In this document: piece by piece, positions 1 to 15,471 of the stretch
How positions within the stretch are numbered: position 1 is the stretch's first letter
Layout: each line of letters begins with the position of its first letter
Notes under the pieces: model-generated
Databases searched by the model: none
The model's input: only the letters and a program-made list of their open reading frames with translations
What the model was told of the DNA's origin: nothing
Made by a program: the position numbers and the translations under genes
Assembly (NCBI GenBank): GCA_024680445.1
Contig: JAILCJ010000115.1
Span: 1-20,589, forward strand
Source of the DNA: Campylobacter sp.
Lineage (GTDB): Bacteria; Campylobacterota; Campylobacteria; Campylobacterales; Campylobacteraceae
Direction: 5' to 3'
Length of the DNA: 20,589 nt

Positions 1-590
1 GACGCAAAAAACATTTTGCAAAAATCCACAGGGTGAGTAAAAGCAAATTTAAAAAATCTAAGCTACCAAATTTGATAATTTTCAAAGCCAAATTTGATGA
101 ATTTCAAAGCCAAATTTGACACACAAAGCACTTTGAAAAAATCCACAGAGTGGACGAAAACAAAGCTAAAATCCGCATAGTAAGTAAAATCAAATTTGAT
201 GAATTTCTAATCTAAATTTGATAAGCAAAAATTTCAAATTTAAAACATTTTCGCAAATCAAATTTGATAAATTTTCAAGCCAAATTTGAAAAAATCTGCA
301 CTATCAAATTTGATAAATATTCAAGCTAAATTTGGCGAATTTCAAATCAAATTTGACGCAAAAAACATTTTGCAAAAATCCACAGAGTGAATAAAATCAA
401 ATTTGATAAATTCCAAGCCAAATTTGATAAATTCCAGCTATCAAATTTGATAAATTTTCAAGCTAAATTTGATAATTTTCAAAGCCAAATTTGACACACA
501 AAGCACTTTGAAAAAATCCACAGAGTGAGCGAAAATAACGCTAAAAATCCGCATAATAAGTAAAATCAAATTTGATAAACAAAGAAATTA
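1..590. repeat. Gene-free repeat array with TCAAATTTGA palindromes
   Basis: I see no gene here on either strand. The stretch carries about 15 copies of AAATTTGA, most inside the palindrome TCAAATTTGA or the variants CCAAATTTGA and CTAAATTTGA. In the best-ordered parts the copies are spaced 21 to 24 bases apart (starts near 260, 282, 306, 328, 349 and again 420, 443, 465, 487), which makes a degenerate tandem repeat of about 22 bases. Two longer modules are duplicated inside it: one beginning GACGCAAAAAACATTTTGCA at 1 and again at 355, and one beginning AAAGCCAAATTTGACACAC near 105 and again at 481, each followed by ATCCACAGAGTG. The repeats are seen directly; a function is not. The same motif in opposite orientation fills 2342-2765. 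Confidence 0.8.
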
Positions 591-618
591 AAAAAGCCGA
601 TAAAAACGATGTCGGCTT
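591..618 (-). terminator. Intrinsic terminator of the Sel1-repeat gene
   Basis: On the minus strand AAGCCGA (612-618) pairs with TCGGCTT (594-600) across an 11-base loop, and a run of T follows. The 5' arm overlaps the TAA stop codon of the Sel1-like gene, so the hairpin begins at the end of the coding sequence. The stem is perfect over 7 bp. Confidence 0.7.
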
Positions 619-1321
619 ATTTTAAAACATTGTAATTATCACAAGCTATTTGTCTTATCTTGATGAGAGTGTGATCGTGCATTTTGTCGATGTTGTCGAT
701 TTCGCAAGCCTTTTTAAAATACTCCACTGCCTTTTGTTTTTCGCCCAAATCATAATTATAAACTGCGTATTTAAAACAAGCTCTAATGCTACTCAACCCG
801 CCTCTGTCGCATGTTTTGCGATTTATCACGATGGCTTTTTGCTTATCCATTTTCACGCCCAAACCCTCGTTGTAAAATGTCGCCAAACGCGTGCAGGCGG
901 TATTTTTGTAAAAATCATCTACTTTTTTTTCGCAAATGCGTTCAAAAATATCCTTCGCCTTGACATAGTCTTGCTTTACGCCGTTTCCGCTTGCATACAT
1001 ATCGCCAAGATCGAGGCAAGCCCCTTGATCGCCACCCATACAAGCCTTGTTAATATACTTAAAAGCCTTGTCGTAGTCCTGTTTTACGCCCTTTGCAACA
1101 TTATACATCGTGCCTAAAATGCCACAAGACTCGTATATATCGCCGTCACATGCGATTTGAAGGTATTTTAACGCCTTTTCGTTGTCGTTGCTATAATAAA
1201 GCAAACCCAAGGTAGCGCAAGCCTTTAAGTCCCCATTTTCGCAAGCTTTTTGATCGTTTAAAAGATCGATTGCGAAAATTCCAGATGAAAAAATCATCAA
1301 AAATATGATAATTTTTTTCAT
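617..1321 (-). CDS. Secreted cysteine-rich Sel1/Hcp-like repeat protein
   Basis: A 234-residue protein with an N-terminal signal peptide (residues 1 to about 17, ending SSGIFA), so it is probably periplasmic or secreted. The rest is Sel1-type helix-turn-helix repeats with the signature LG.MY..G.GVKQDY.KA (for example residues 69-87 and 105-122). Cysteines occur in pairs within repeats (27/35, 58/66, 94/102, 130/143, 171/182, 206/227), the pattern of the Helicobacter cysteine-rich (Hcp) proteins, where each pair forms a disulfide. Members of the family are secreted and some bind cell-wall fragments or host proteins, but the ligand of this one cannot be inferred. The ATG start is preceded by AAGGAT at a good distance. 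It is monocistronic, with its own promoter and terminator, and divergent from the gene at 1545. Confidence 0.85.
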   Translation of the reverse strand: MKKIIIFLMIFSSGIFAIDLLNDQKACENGDLKACATLGLLYYSNDNEKALKYLQIACDGDIYESCGILGTMYNVAKGVKQDYDKAFKYINKACMGGDQGACLDLGDMYASGNGVKQDYVKAKDIFERICEKKVDDFYKNTACTRLATFYNEGLGVKMDKQKAIVINRKTCDRGGLSSIRACFKYAVYNYDLGEKQKAVEYFKKACEIDNIDKMHDHTLIKIRQIACDNYNVLK

Positions 1322-1348
1322 TTTTTATCCTTTTAATGCAATTTATAT

Positions 1349-1354
1349 ATTATA
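1349..1354 (-). promoter_or_regulatory. -10 element for the Sel1-repeat gene
   Basis: The minus strand reads GAGTATAATAT, containing a consensus TATAAT about 27 bases upstream of the start codon. No clear -35 is visible, which is usual for sigma-70 promoters in Campylobacter, where AT-rich upstream sequence replaces it. Confidence 0.55.
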
Positions 1355-1512
1355 CTCCCTAAGCTTTAAAAATCGCTTTTTTTTCACCTAAAAATCGTCG
1401 AATTCTCACAATTTTGCAAAAATTTTTCAGTGACTTTAAGCACAAAAAAATTATCCACCTTCAAATGCCGTTTAAAAAGCCAAAAAAACAGCTAAAATTT
1501 TATTTTTTTTGG

Positions 1513-1518
1513 TAAAAT
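1513..1518 (+). promoter_or_regulatory. Likely -10 element for the exported-protein gene pair
   Basis: TAAAAT follows a run of eight or more T and GG, and sits about 26 bases before the TTG start at 1545. A T-rich block ahead of a TATAAT-like hexamer matches the Campylobacter promoter style. The same divergent intergenic region holds the promoter of the Sel1-like gene on the other strand. Confidence 0.45.
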
Positions 1519-1544
1519 AAGCCATTTTGTTTTAAGGATAAAAT

Positions 1545-1961
1545 TTGAAAAAATTGATTTTGATAGCCCTATTTTGCCTTTTTTCTCACGCCGAGGACGC
1601 ACAAAGACAAAACGATATCCAAAAACAGCTCGAAGCCTACATGAATTTGCTTGACGAGTTAAGCCCGTCCGAAACCTCGCTTTTGGTGCAAAATTTAGCC
1701 GTGCTTTATCTGCCCGCAAATGTCAATGAAACCCTCATGCTAAAAAGCATAAAAGCCCAAGACACCACCTTGCTAGGCGAGTTTGTAATGAGTCAAAAAA
1801 ATGACAAAACTTGGCTCGAAAACAGCGTTAAAAACGAGCTTTGCATAAATAAAATTTTCGCCAAAGTTTTGCAAAAAGATATAGTCATGAAAGGCAATTT
1901 CACCGGCGTTGGCCCGAATTTTTCTATAATAGTGGATAAGAAATTTTGCGACTTAAAATAG
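1545..1961 (+). CDS. Small exported protein of unknown function (paralogue 1)
   Basis: A 138-residue protein that starts with TTG. The start is supported by AAGGAT at 1534-1539 and by the signal peptide it produces (MKKLILIALFCLFSHA, probable cleavage after SHA). The mature protein has two cysteines (C100 and C135) bracketing about 34 residues, well placed for a disulfide. I do not recognise a named domain. Its layout matches the next gene: a segment beginning LP with an N-E/D-D-type turn (residues 57-83), then a cysteine, a residue stretch with a glycine-rich turn, a hydrophobic strand, and a final cysteine near the C-terminus. That suggests gene duplication. It overlaps the next gene by 16 bases, so the two are probably translated together. 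Function unknown; periplasmic location inferred. Confidence 0.75.
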   Translation: MKKLILIALFCLFSHAEDAQRQNDIQKQLEAYMNLLDELSPSETSLLVQNLAVLYLPANVNETLMLKSIKAQDTTLLGEFVMSQKNDKTWLENSVKNELCINKIFAKVLQKDIVMKGNFTGVGPNFSIIVDKKFCDLK

Positions 1962-2341
1962 CATTTTTAGCCCTTTGTGTGACGCTTTTTGCCACGACTT
2001 ACGACACGGCAAAAGCCTATGCAGACCATTACGCCAAAAAATTGCCGTTAAGAATCGACGATTATTTCACGCTCACGGCTTTGCTAAATGTCGGCGATGA
2101 GTTGCTTTATCATTATAAAGTGAACGACACCAGCAAATTCGTGATAAAATCCATGAAAAATTCCGAGCTAGAAAGATACAAAAACGAGCTAAAAAAGGCA
2201 AATCTCACCCGCCACTGTGCCGACCCCGATGTCCGAACCATGCTTAAAAGCGGAGTCTTGCTTCATCACATGTTTTACCGCGACTACGGCGCCAAACTGC
2301 TTTTTGACTTTATCATCAAAGAGCAAGACTGCAAAATGTAA
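1946..2341 (+). CDS. Small exported protein of unknown function (paralogue 2)
   Basis: A 131-residue protein starting with TTG inside the end of the previous gene, with GGATAAG upstream as a modest ribosome binding site. A signal peptide is plausible (MRLKIAFLALCVTLFA). Two cysteines (C91 and C129) frame a segment, C-ADPDVRTMLKSGV...YRDYGAKLLFDF...DC. In my recollection this pattern (C..P..R.LL..G....Y.D..G..L..F.....DC) recurs in small exported proteins of many Gram-negatives, but I cannot attach a family name. The segment LPLRIDDYFTLTALLNVGDE aligns by eye with residues 57 onward of the upstream protein. Both genes probably form one operon; no terminator is evident after it, only the repeat array. 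Confidence 0.75.
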   Translation: MRLKIAFLALCVTLFATTYDTAKAYADHYAKKLPLRIDDYFTLTALLNVGDELLYHYKVNDTSKFVIKSMKNSELERYKNELKKANLTRHCADPDVRTMLKSGVLLHHMFYRDYGAKLLFDFIIKEQDCKM

Positions 2342-2765
2342 GTTTTACTATCAAATTTAGCTTGAAATTTATCAAATTTAGCTTTGAAATTCATCAAATT
2401 TAGCTTGAAATTTATCAAATTTGATAGCTAGGATTTGTTAAATTTGGCTTGGAATTTCATCAAATTTGATTTTATTTGCCTTGTGGATTTTTTCAAAATT
2501 TATTTTACCTACTCTATGAATTTTTAGTTTTATTTTCACTCACCCTGCGGATTTTTTCAAAGTGTTTTTTGCGTCAAATTTGCTTTGAAAATTATCAAAT
2601 TTAATAGCTAGAATTTATCAAATTTAGCTTGAAATTCATCAAATTTGATTTATAAAATTATCAAAATTTAATAGCTGGGATTTATCAAATTTGATGAACG
2701 AAAATATTTTAGAATTTAAAGTTTTTGCTATCAAATTTGCTTTAAAAATTATCAAATTTGATAGC
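2342..2765. repeat. Gene-free repeat array, opposite orientation to 1-590
   Basis: No gene is visible in this 424-base stretch. It is filled with ATCAAATTT units alternating with GCTTGAAATT or GCTAGGATTT spacers at roughly 20 to 24 base intervals. These are the reverse complement of the units in 1-590. A longer shared module is at 2535-2581: read on the minus strand it gives AAATTTGACGCAAAAAACAC followed by a CCGCAGGGTGAGTGA segment, close to the modules at 1-40 and 355-400. The two arrays therefore flank 617-2341 as imperfect inverted repeats. Confidence 0.75.
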
Positions 2766-2771
2766 AATGCC

Positions 2772-3170
2772 CTAATCAGCTTTGATGGCGAATTTGCCAC
2801 TACCGCTAAAAATTAAGCAAAGTGCCATTGCGATATATAAATAAACCTCTTCGACTACAAAACCACCACGATTCGTAAATGCAAAAAGTTTGCCAAGATG
2901 AGCGAGATAAAGTATGGCTATGCTATTTACTAGCACGACCGCACTTGCAAGGCGAGAGTAAATGCCAAGAATTATCATCGCTGGTGCTATGATTTCGCCA
3001 AGAAAAACTCCATAAGCAAGAAATTCCGGCAAAGCGTGAGATTTTAATATCTCTTTTATCCCTATTATCCCATTTGTAAGTTTAAAAATTCCGTGAGCCA
3101 TAAGCATAACGCCAAGCCCTAAACGAAGCCAAAAAAGTCCAAAATCAGGTTGATTAAAAATTCTCATCAT
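2772..3170 (-). CDS. DoxX-family membrane protein
   Basis: A 132-residue integral membrane protein with four predicted transmembrane helices (about 10-30, 48-68, 72-92 and 106-126). The N-terminal helix has the DoxX signature (FWLRLGLGVMLMAHGIFKL) and the second carries GEIIAPAMIILG, both typical of the family. DoxX-like proteins are small inner-membrane proteins linked in various bacteria to redox or thiol stress, but the substrate is generally unknown and I do not assign one. Two ATG codons are adjacent; the first is 6 bases after GGAG, so I keep it. The gene stands alone between two repeat-rich spacers, with no partner gene that would suggest a specific job. Confidence 0.8.
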   Translation of the reverse strand: MMRIFNQPDFGLFWLRLGLGVMLMAHGIFKLTNGIIGIKEILKSHALPEFLAYGVFLGEIIAPAMIILGIYSRLASAVVLVNSIAILYLAHLGKLFAFTNRGGFVVEEVYLYIAMALCLIFSGSGKFAIKAD

Positions 3171-3448
3171 TTTTTTCTCCGCTATAAAAGCAAATTTGAT
3201 ATTTTTACAATTTTAAAAATAAAACTCAAAATTTTAGCAAAAATTATCTAAATAAAGCCAAAAATTTAACATAAGAACAAAAATTAAACAGCAAAATTTG
3301 GCACAAAATTTATCAAATTTGCTTTGTTGATTTAAATTTTTTGCCAAAAATATTATCAAATTTGATAACTTTTAACAAAAAAGCAAATTTAAGCCATAAT
3401 TTTTAAAATTTTAAGCACTTTTTCTAAGCATTTTTACTCACAATTTCA
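3171..3448. other. AT-rich spacer with scattered CAAATTTG motifs
   Basis: This 278-base spacer separates the phospholipase D-like gene from doxX. I see no gene or convincing terminator. It contains several isolated AAATTTG motifs (for example near 3191, 3313, 3355 and 3383) and TAAAAT-like hexamers on the minus strand (for example 3231-3236) that could serve doxX, but none stands out from the AT-rich background. Confidence 0.5.
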
Positions 3449-4840
3449 TCATTTTGCCGACGAAAATCCAGCCTTTTTAGCATCATAAGGCGAACAAAAA
3501 TACTCCACATTTTTATCAGCTTTGATCTTTTCATACTCGCTATCAAGCGGGGTATAAAATTTGCCGTTTTGTGCCTTGATAGCTTGGTGATTTGGCACGA
3601 TTTGCACCTTGGCTATGTCCTTTTGGCTAGCCAGACTTTTGCCCTTTGGTTTTGGGGTGTGAGTGAGATAATTCTCGCCCATACTATCCCATAAAAGCTC
3701 GAAAAACTCGCCAGCTGTGCGTGCGATTTGCTCGTTTTTTACCAGCATGGTGTTTTCGTCGTTGTGCTCTATGCTCGCATGGCTAAAATTCATCGATCCG
3801 CTTAGCACTGCGTTTTCTGTAAAAATGGATTTTGCGTGCATTTTATACTTAAAATCCTCTATCTTTACAGACACTTTGGACGCACGCATAAGCTCGTTTA
3901 TAGCGGTGTTTGCGGTGGCTCGCTTGGTATCAAGTATGATGCGAACATCCACACCTTTTTGCTTGGCGTTTATCAAAGCAGCGGCGATTTCTTCGTGGTC
4001 GATATACAAAGCCCCTACATAAATGTATTTTTTGGCTTCGTTTATGGCTTCAAGGCTTAGTTCAAGGCAAGAAGGCGAAGGGCAAAAAGCCACGGCTACA
4101 TCGCTACTATCTAGCTTAAAGCGTTTGATATCGGCTTTGGGTTTAAAATCGTGAAAAAGCCCCTTTTCATACATGCGATCAAACTCATCTACATAAGCTG
4201 CGGCGACTTGGCTATTTTTTACGACAAAGCCGAAATTTACATCCAAACCGCCCACGCTTTTTTTGGTGATATTTGCAGAGCCCGTCCAAACCACGGCTTT
4301 GTCTATGATAAAAAATTTATTATGCATGGTGTAGCCTATGAATTTTTTAGCTTTTTGTTTTTTTGTGGCTAAAACGCAAGTATTTTTATCTAACTCAAAG
4401 CCCATTATTTCATCTTTTGCGGTAGTATCAGAGTGCGAAAGGGCTAGTTTTTCGTTCGCTTTAAAATCAGTTTTTATGTCTTTTAAGGCTTGGATTAATT
4501 CGGTGGTTTTGGGGTATTGGTTTTGTCCGTAAAGCTTTTCGCTCACGACGCCACGCACGATTATACCGCGTTTTTTAGCGGCGATTAGGGCGTTTAAAAT
4601 CTCTTTTTGATCTTCATAGCCATAAATCGCAAAATCCACGCTTTTTTGGGCGTTGTTTATGAGTTTAATTAACTCTTTGCCGCTTTGGGTTTTGGTGCGT
4701 TCATCGGCTTGTTCAAAGCCAAAGGGTGAGTTTATAAAAAAGCTCACATCACCTGCAACCGCTGGATTTGTGATATTTTCATCAATTGCACTGTATGCGT
4801 TTAGGGCTAAAATAGTCAAAAAAATAAAAATTTTTTTCAT
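3449..4840 (-). CDS. Exported phospholipase D-superfamily protein (HKD/HKE)
   Basis: A 463-residue protein with a signal peptide (MKKIFIFLTILALNAYSA) and two phospholipase D-type catalytic repeats. The first is canonical: H173-N-K175-xxxx-D180 followed by G187-S188. The second reads H335-A-K337-xxxx-E342 followed by GS (348-349), so the usual aspartate is glutamate. The superfamily includes phospholipases, cardiolipin synthases and Nuc-type endonucleases. The signal peptide and lack of membrane segments point to a periplasmic or secreted nuclease or phospholipase; substrate not determined. Residues about 413-463 (ending YFCSPYDAKKAGFSSAK) resemble the small metal-binding tail seen on many bacterial nucleases, but most of its cysteines are missing. 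That tail tilts the call towards nuclease. AAGGAT precedes the ATG. The gene lies downstream of the rpoC terminator and has its own promoter. Confidence 0.85.
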   Translation of the reverse strand: MKKIFIFLTILALNAYSAIDENITNPAVAGDVSFFINSPFGFEQADERTKTQSGKELIKLINNAQKSVDFAIYGYEDQKEILNALIAAKKRGIIVRGVVSEKLYGQNQYPKTTELIQALKDIKTDFKANEKLALSHSDTTAKDEIMGFELDKNTCVLATKKQKAKKFIGYTMHNKFFIIDKAVVWTGSANITKKSVGGLDVNFGFVVKNSQVAAAYVDEFDRMYEKGLFHDFKPKADIKRFKLDSSDVAVAFCPSPSCLELSLEAINEAKKYIYVGALYIDHEEIAAALINAKQKGVDVRIILDTKRATANTAINELMRASKVSVKIEDFKYKMHAKSIFTENAVLSGSMNFSHASIEHNDENTMLVKNEQIARTAGEFFELLWDSMGENYLTHTPKPKGKSLASQKDIAKVQIVPNHQAIKAQNGKFYTPLDSEYEKIKADKNVEYFCSPYDAKKAGFSSAK

Positions 4841-4870
4841 GCTTTTATCCTTATCATTTTTTAGGCTGGA

Positions 4871-4876
4871 ATTTTA
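4871..4876 (-). promoter_or_regulatory. Possible -10 element for the phospholipase D-like gene
   Basis: TAAAAT on the minus strand, 30 bases upstream of the start codon and downstream of the rpoC terminator. It follows an AT-rich segment. Its placement between a strong terminator and the gene makes a promoter likely here, though the hexamer is only TATAAT-like. Confidence 0.4.
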
Positions 4877-4920
4877 ACATTATTAAAGTAAATTTGAGTG
4901 GGAAGGGAGATAAAATTTGA

Positions 4921-4951
4921 TAAAAAAGCCTAGCGGGATAAATCCCGCTAA
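4921..4951 (-). terminator. Strong intrinsic terminator after rpoC
   Basis: TAGCGGGA (4931-4938) and TCCCGCTA (4943-4950) form a perfect 8-bp GC-rich stem with a 4-base loop. On the minus strand the stem is followed by GGC and then six T. It begins 4 bases after the rpoC stop codon and marks the end of the ribosomal protein and RNA polymerase transcription unit. Confidence 0.9.
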
Positions 4952-4954
4952 GTT

Positions 4955-13640
<8,686 letters not shown>

Positions 13641-13666
13641 TTAAATTTTTTAACCATCTAAAATTT

Positions 13667-13692
13667 AAAAAAGAGAGGGTATAAACCCTCTC
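13667..13692 (-). terminator. Terminator-like attenuator between rplL and rpoB
   Basis: GAGAGGGT (13673-13680) pairs perfectly with ACCCTCTC (13685-13692) around a 4-base loop. On the minus strand six T follow. Structurally it is a full intrinsic terminator, yet rpoB lies 65 bases downstream with no obvious new promoter in between. The established parallel is the partial rplL-rpoB attenuator of E. coli, which makes more ribosomal stalk protein than polymerase. Read-through here is inferred. Confidence 0.85.
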
Positions 13693-13720
13693 GTGAAAAA
13701 ATGTAATTTCTAAAATGAAA

Positions 13721-14098
13721 TTATTTAAGTTCGACTTTTGCACCAGCTTCTTCAAGATCTTTTTTAGCAGCTTCAGCTTCGTCTTTGCTAAGACCTTCTT
13801 TAAGCACTGATGGAGTTTGCTCAACAGCGTCTTTTGCCTCTTTAAGACCAAGACCAGTTAGAGCTCTAACAACTTTAATAACATTGATTTTCTTATCGCC
13901 TGCATCAACCAAAACGACATTAAATTCTGTTTTTTCTTCAGCTGCAGCAGCACCGCCAGCAGCACCAGCACCGCCAGCTACCATTACAGGAGCAGCACTA
14001 ACACCAAATTTTTCTTCAAATTCTTTTACAAGTTCAGAAAGTTCTAAAACTGAAAGATTTGAGATATATTCTAAAACATCTTCTTTTGAGATTGCCAT
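13721..14098 (-). CDS. rplL: 50S ribosomal protein L7/L12 (bL12)
   Basis: A 125-residue stalk protein that recruits translation GTPases such as EF-Tu to the ribosome. The N-terminal dimerisation and L10-binding helix pair (residues 1-33) is followed by an alanine/glycine-rich hinge (about 34-54) and the C-terminal factor-binding domain with the conserved [20 protein letters not shown] segment. AAGGAAAAT precedes the ATG. It is 23 bases downstream of rplJ; the two are co-translated in a fixed excess of L12 in other bacteria. The hairpin that follows should favour its expression over rpoB. Confidence 0.97.
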   Translation of the reverse strand: MAISKEDVLEYISNLSVLELSELVKEFEEKFGVSAAPVMVAGGAGAAGGAAAAEEKTEFNVVLVDAGDKKINVIKVVRALTGLGLKEAKDAVEQTPSVLKEGLSKDEAEAAKKDLEEAGAKVELK

Positions 14099-14121
14099 TT
14101 TATTTTCCTTTTTTTAAATTT

Positions 14122-14604
14122 TTAAGCTAATTGTTCTTTTTTTTCTTTAAGCGCGTTTAGTCCAATTGTGAAATTTTGGATAGGCGCATTCCAAACTTGC
14201 AAAAGCATAGCGATAAGTTCATCACGACTTGGCATTTTAGATAGTGCCAAGACTTTATCAACATTTGCAACTTCACCTTCGATAAATGCTGTTTTTATTT
14301 TAAACAAATCGTTTGCTTCATCAAATTTAGCAACAACTTTTGTTACAGCTAACTGGTCTTCGCCCCAAACATAAATGTTAGTGTCTTTAAGCTCCATGCC
14401 AGTTTTTTCGGCATTGTTTAAGGCTATATTTGCAAGTGTATTTTTAACAACTTGAACTTTAACATTTTGCTCACGAGCAGCGTTTCTCAAATTTTCGAGT
14501 TTTTTAACGCTTAGACCACGATAATCACAAACTATAATTGCTTCTGATTTTTTAAATTCATCTTGCAAGTTAGCTATGATTTCAGATTTCTCGTTACGTG
14601 TCAC
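14122..14604 (-). CDS. rplJ: 50S ribosomal protein L10 (uL10)
   Basis: The base of the ribosomal stalk, 160 residues, which anchors L7/L12 dimers through its C-terminal helix. The start is GTG at 14604, giving [20 protein letters not shown], which matches Campylobacter L10. It is preceded by AAAGGAG at good spacing. A longer frame runs upstream to 14661 with residues [18 protein letters not shown], but these are the leader RNA read as protein and have no L10 counterpart, so I reject them. The conserved motif [18 protein letters not shown] is near residues 24-41. In other bacteria L10-L12 binds the leader of its own mRNA and represses translation. Confidence 0.96.
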   Translation of the reverse strand: MTRNEKSEIIANLQDEFKKSEAIIVCDYRGLSVKKLENLRNAAREQNVKVQVVKNTLANIALNNAEKTGMELKDTNIYVWGEDQLAVTKVVAKFDEANDLFKIKTAFIEGEVANVDKVLALSKMPSRDELIAMLLQVWNAPIQNFTIGLNALKEKKEQLA

Positions 14605-14708
14605 ATTTTCTCCTTTCCGACCAGTGATTTCAAGCAGAGCGGGTCGAACGATTAAGCCCAATGGCCTCGGCTATCACAAATCTAAGATTAAATTTTATTT
14701 TTCAAATT
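14605..14708 (-). promoter_or_regulatory. Probable L10 leader (autoregulatory mRNA element)
   Basis: A 104-base gap separates rplA from rplJ. Read on the minus strand it contains GATAGCCGAGGCCATTGGGC, then a CTTAATCG segment, then a hairpin whose closing stem is CGACC (14642-14646) with GGTCG (14618-14622). The stem ends just before the ribosome binding site. The position and the GCCGAGG...TTAAT...stem-RBS order fit the L10 leader family that binds the L10-L12 complex. I cannot run a covariance model, so the assignment rests on position and motif. Confidence 0.6.
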
Positions 14709-15410
14709 TTATTTTAGATCCATAACTTCTTGTGCATCAAGAGTTACAGACGGACTCATAGTAAGCGCTAATGAAGCACTTTTTACATATCTACCTTTTG
14801 CAGTAGCAGGTTTATGTTTATTTATAGCTTTGATAAAGGCTGAAATATTTTCGTTTAATTGCTCTTTTGTAAAGCTAACTTTTCCAAGACCAGCGTGGAT
14901 ATTTCCTTGTTTATCAACACGGAAATTTACTTGACCGCTTTTTGCATTATTGATAGCTTGTGCAACATCCATAGTTACTGTACCAGTTTTAGGGTTTGGC
15001 ATAAGACCTTTTGGTCCAAGTAAACGACCAACTTTACCAACAAGACCCATCAAATTTGGAGTAGCTATTAAAACATCAAAATTCATAACGCCTTTTGAAA
15101 TTTCATCAACCAAATCTTCAGCACCAACTATATCAGCGCCAGCGGCTTTTGCTTCGTCAGCTTTTGCATCTTTTGCTATAACAGCAACACGAACAGTTTT
15201 ACCTGTACCTGCTGGTAAAACGATAGAGCCACGAACCATTTGATCAGCATGGCGAGGATCAACATTTAATTTAAGTGCGATTTCTACCGTTTCATCAAAT
15301 TTCGCAGAAGCTAAAGTTTTGATAGTATCTATCGCCTCTGCTAGACTATAATTTTTCTTTTCATCTACTTTTTTAAGTAATTCTTGAAATCTTTTTGTAG
15401 TTTTTGACAT
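14709..15410 (-). CDS. rplA: 50S ribosomal protein L1 (uL1)
   Basis: A 233-residue protein of the mobile L1 stalk next to the E site, which helps release deacylated tRNA. The conserved block [19 protein letters not shown] (near residues 129-147) and the N-terminal [10 protein letters not shown] segment identify it clearly. The ATG is preceded by GGAGAGATTA. It follows rplK after a 61-base gap containing a short hairpin. In E. coli L1 represses the rplK-rplA mRNA by binding a leader that mimics its rRNA site. Confidence 0.97.
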   Translation of the reverse strand: MSKTTKRFQELLKKVDEKKNYSLAEAIDTIKTLASAKFDETVEIALKLNVDPRHADQMVRGSIVLPAGTGKTVRVAVIAKDAKADEAKAAGADIVGAEDLVDEISKGVMNFDVLIATPNLMGLVGKVGRLLGPKGLMPNPKTGTVTMDVAQAINNAKSGQVNFRVDKQGNIHAGLGKVSFTKEQLNENISAFIKAINKHKPATAKGRYVKSASLALTMSPSVTLDAQEVMDLK

Positions 15411-15436
15411 TAATCTCTCCGCATTTTAAAGTGCTT

Positions 15437-15462
15437 CCGCCTTTTGTATATCAACCTGGCGG
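15437..15462 (-). promoter_or_regulatory. Hairpin in the rplK-rplA spacer
   Basis: On the minus strand CCGCC (15458-15462) pairs with GGCGG (15437-15441) over a 16-base loop. No T-run follows, so it is not a terminator. Its place just before the rplA ribosome site makes translational control possible, perhaps an L1 binding site, but the fold does not obviously reproduce the known L1 target. Role uncertain. Confidence 0.35.
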
Positions 15463-15471
15463 TTAAGGTTT

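Noticed and set aside
1..590. A CRISPR array
   Set aside because: The repeats are short, degenerate and palindromic with repetitive spacers; there are no unique spacers of fixed length and no cas genes.
1..590. A replication origin
   Set aside because: ATCCACA motifs are present but no proper cluster of DnaA boxes, and neither dnaA nor dnaN lies nearby.
650..1117. A 155-codon plus-strand open frame opposite the Sel1-like gene
   Set aside because: It is antisense to a clear signal-peptide and repeat protein, has no ribosome site and reads as low-complexity hydrophobic residues.
14605..14661. N-terminal extension of L10 ([19 protein letters not shown])
   Set aside because: It is the untranslated leader read through; the GTG at 14604 has a strong ribosome site and matches known L10.
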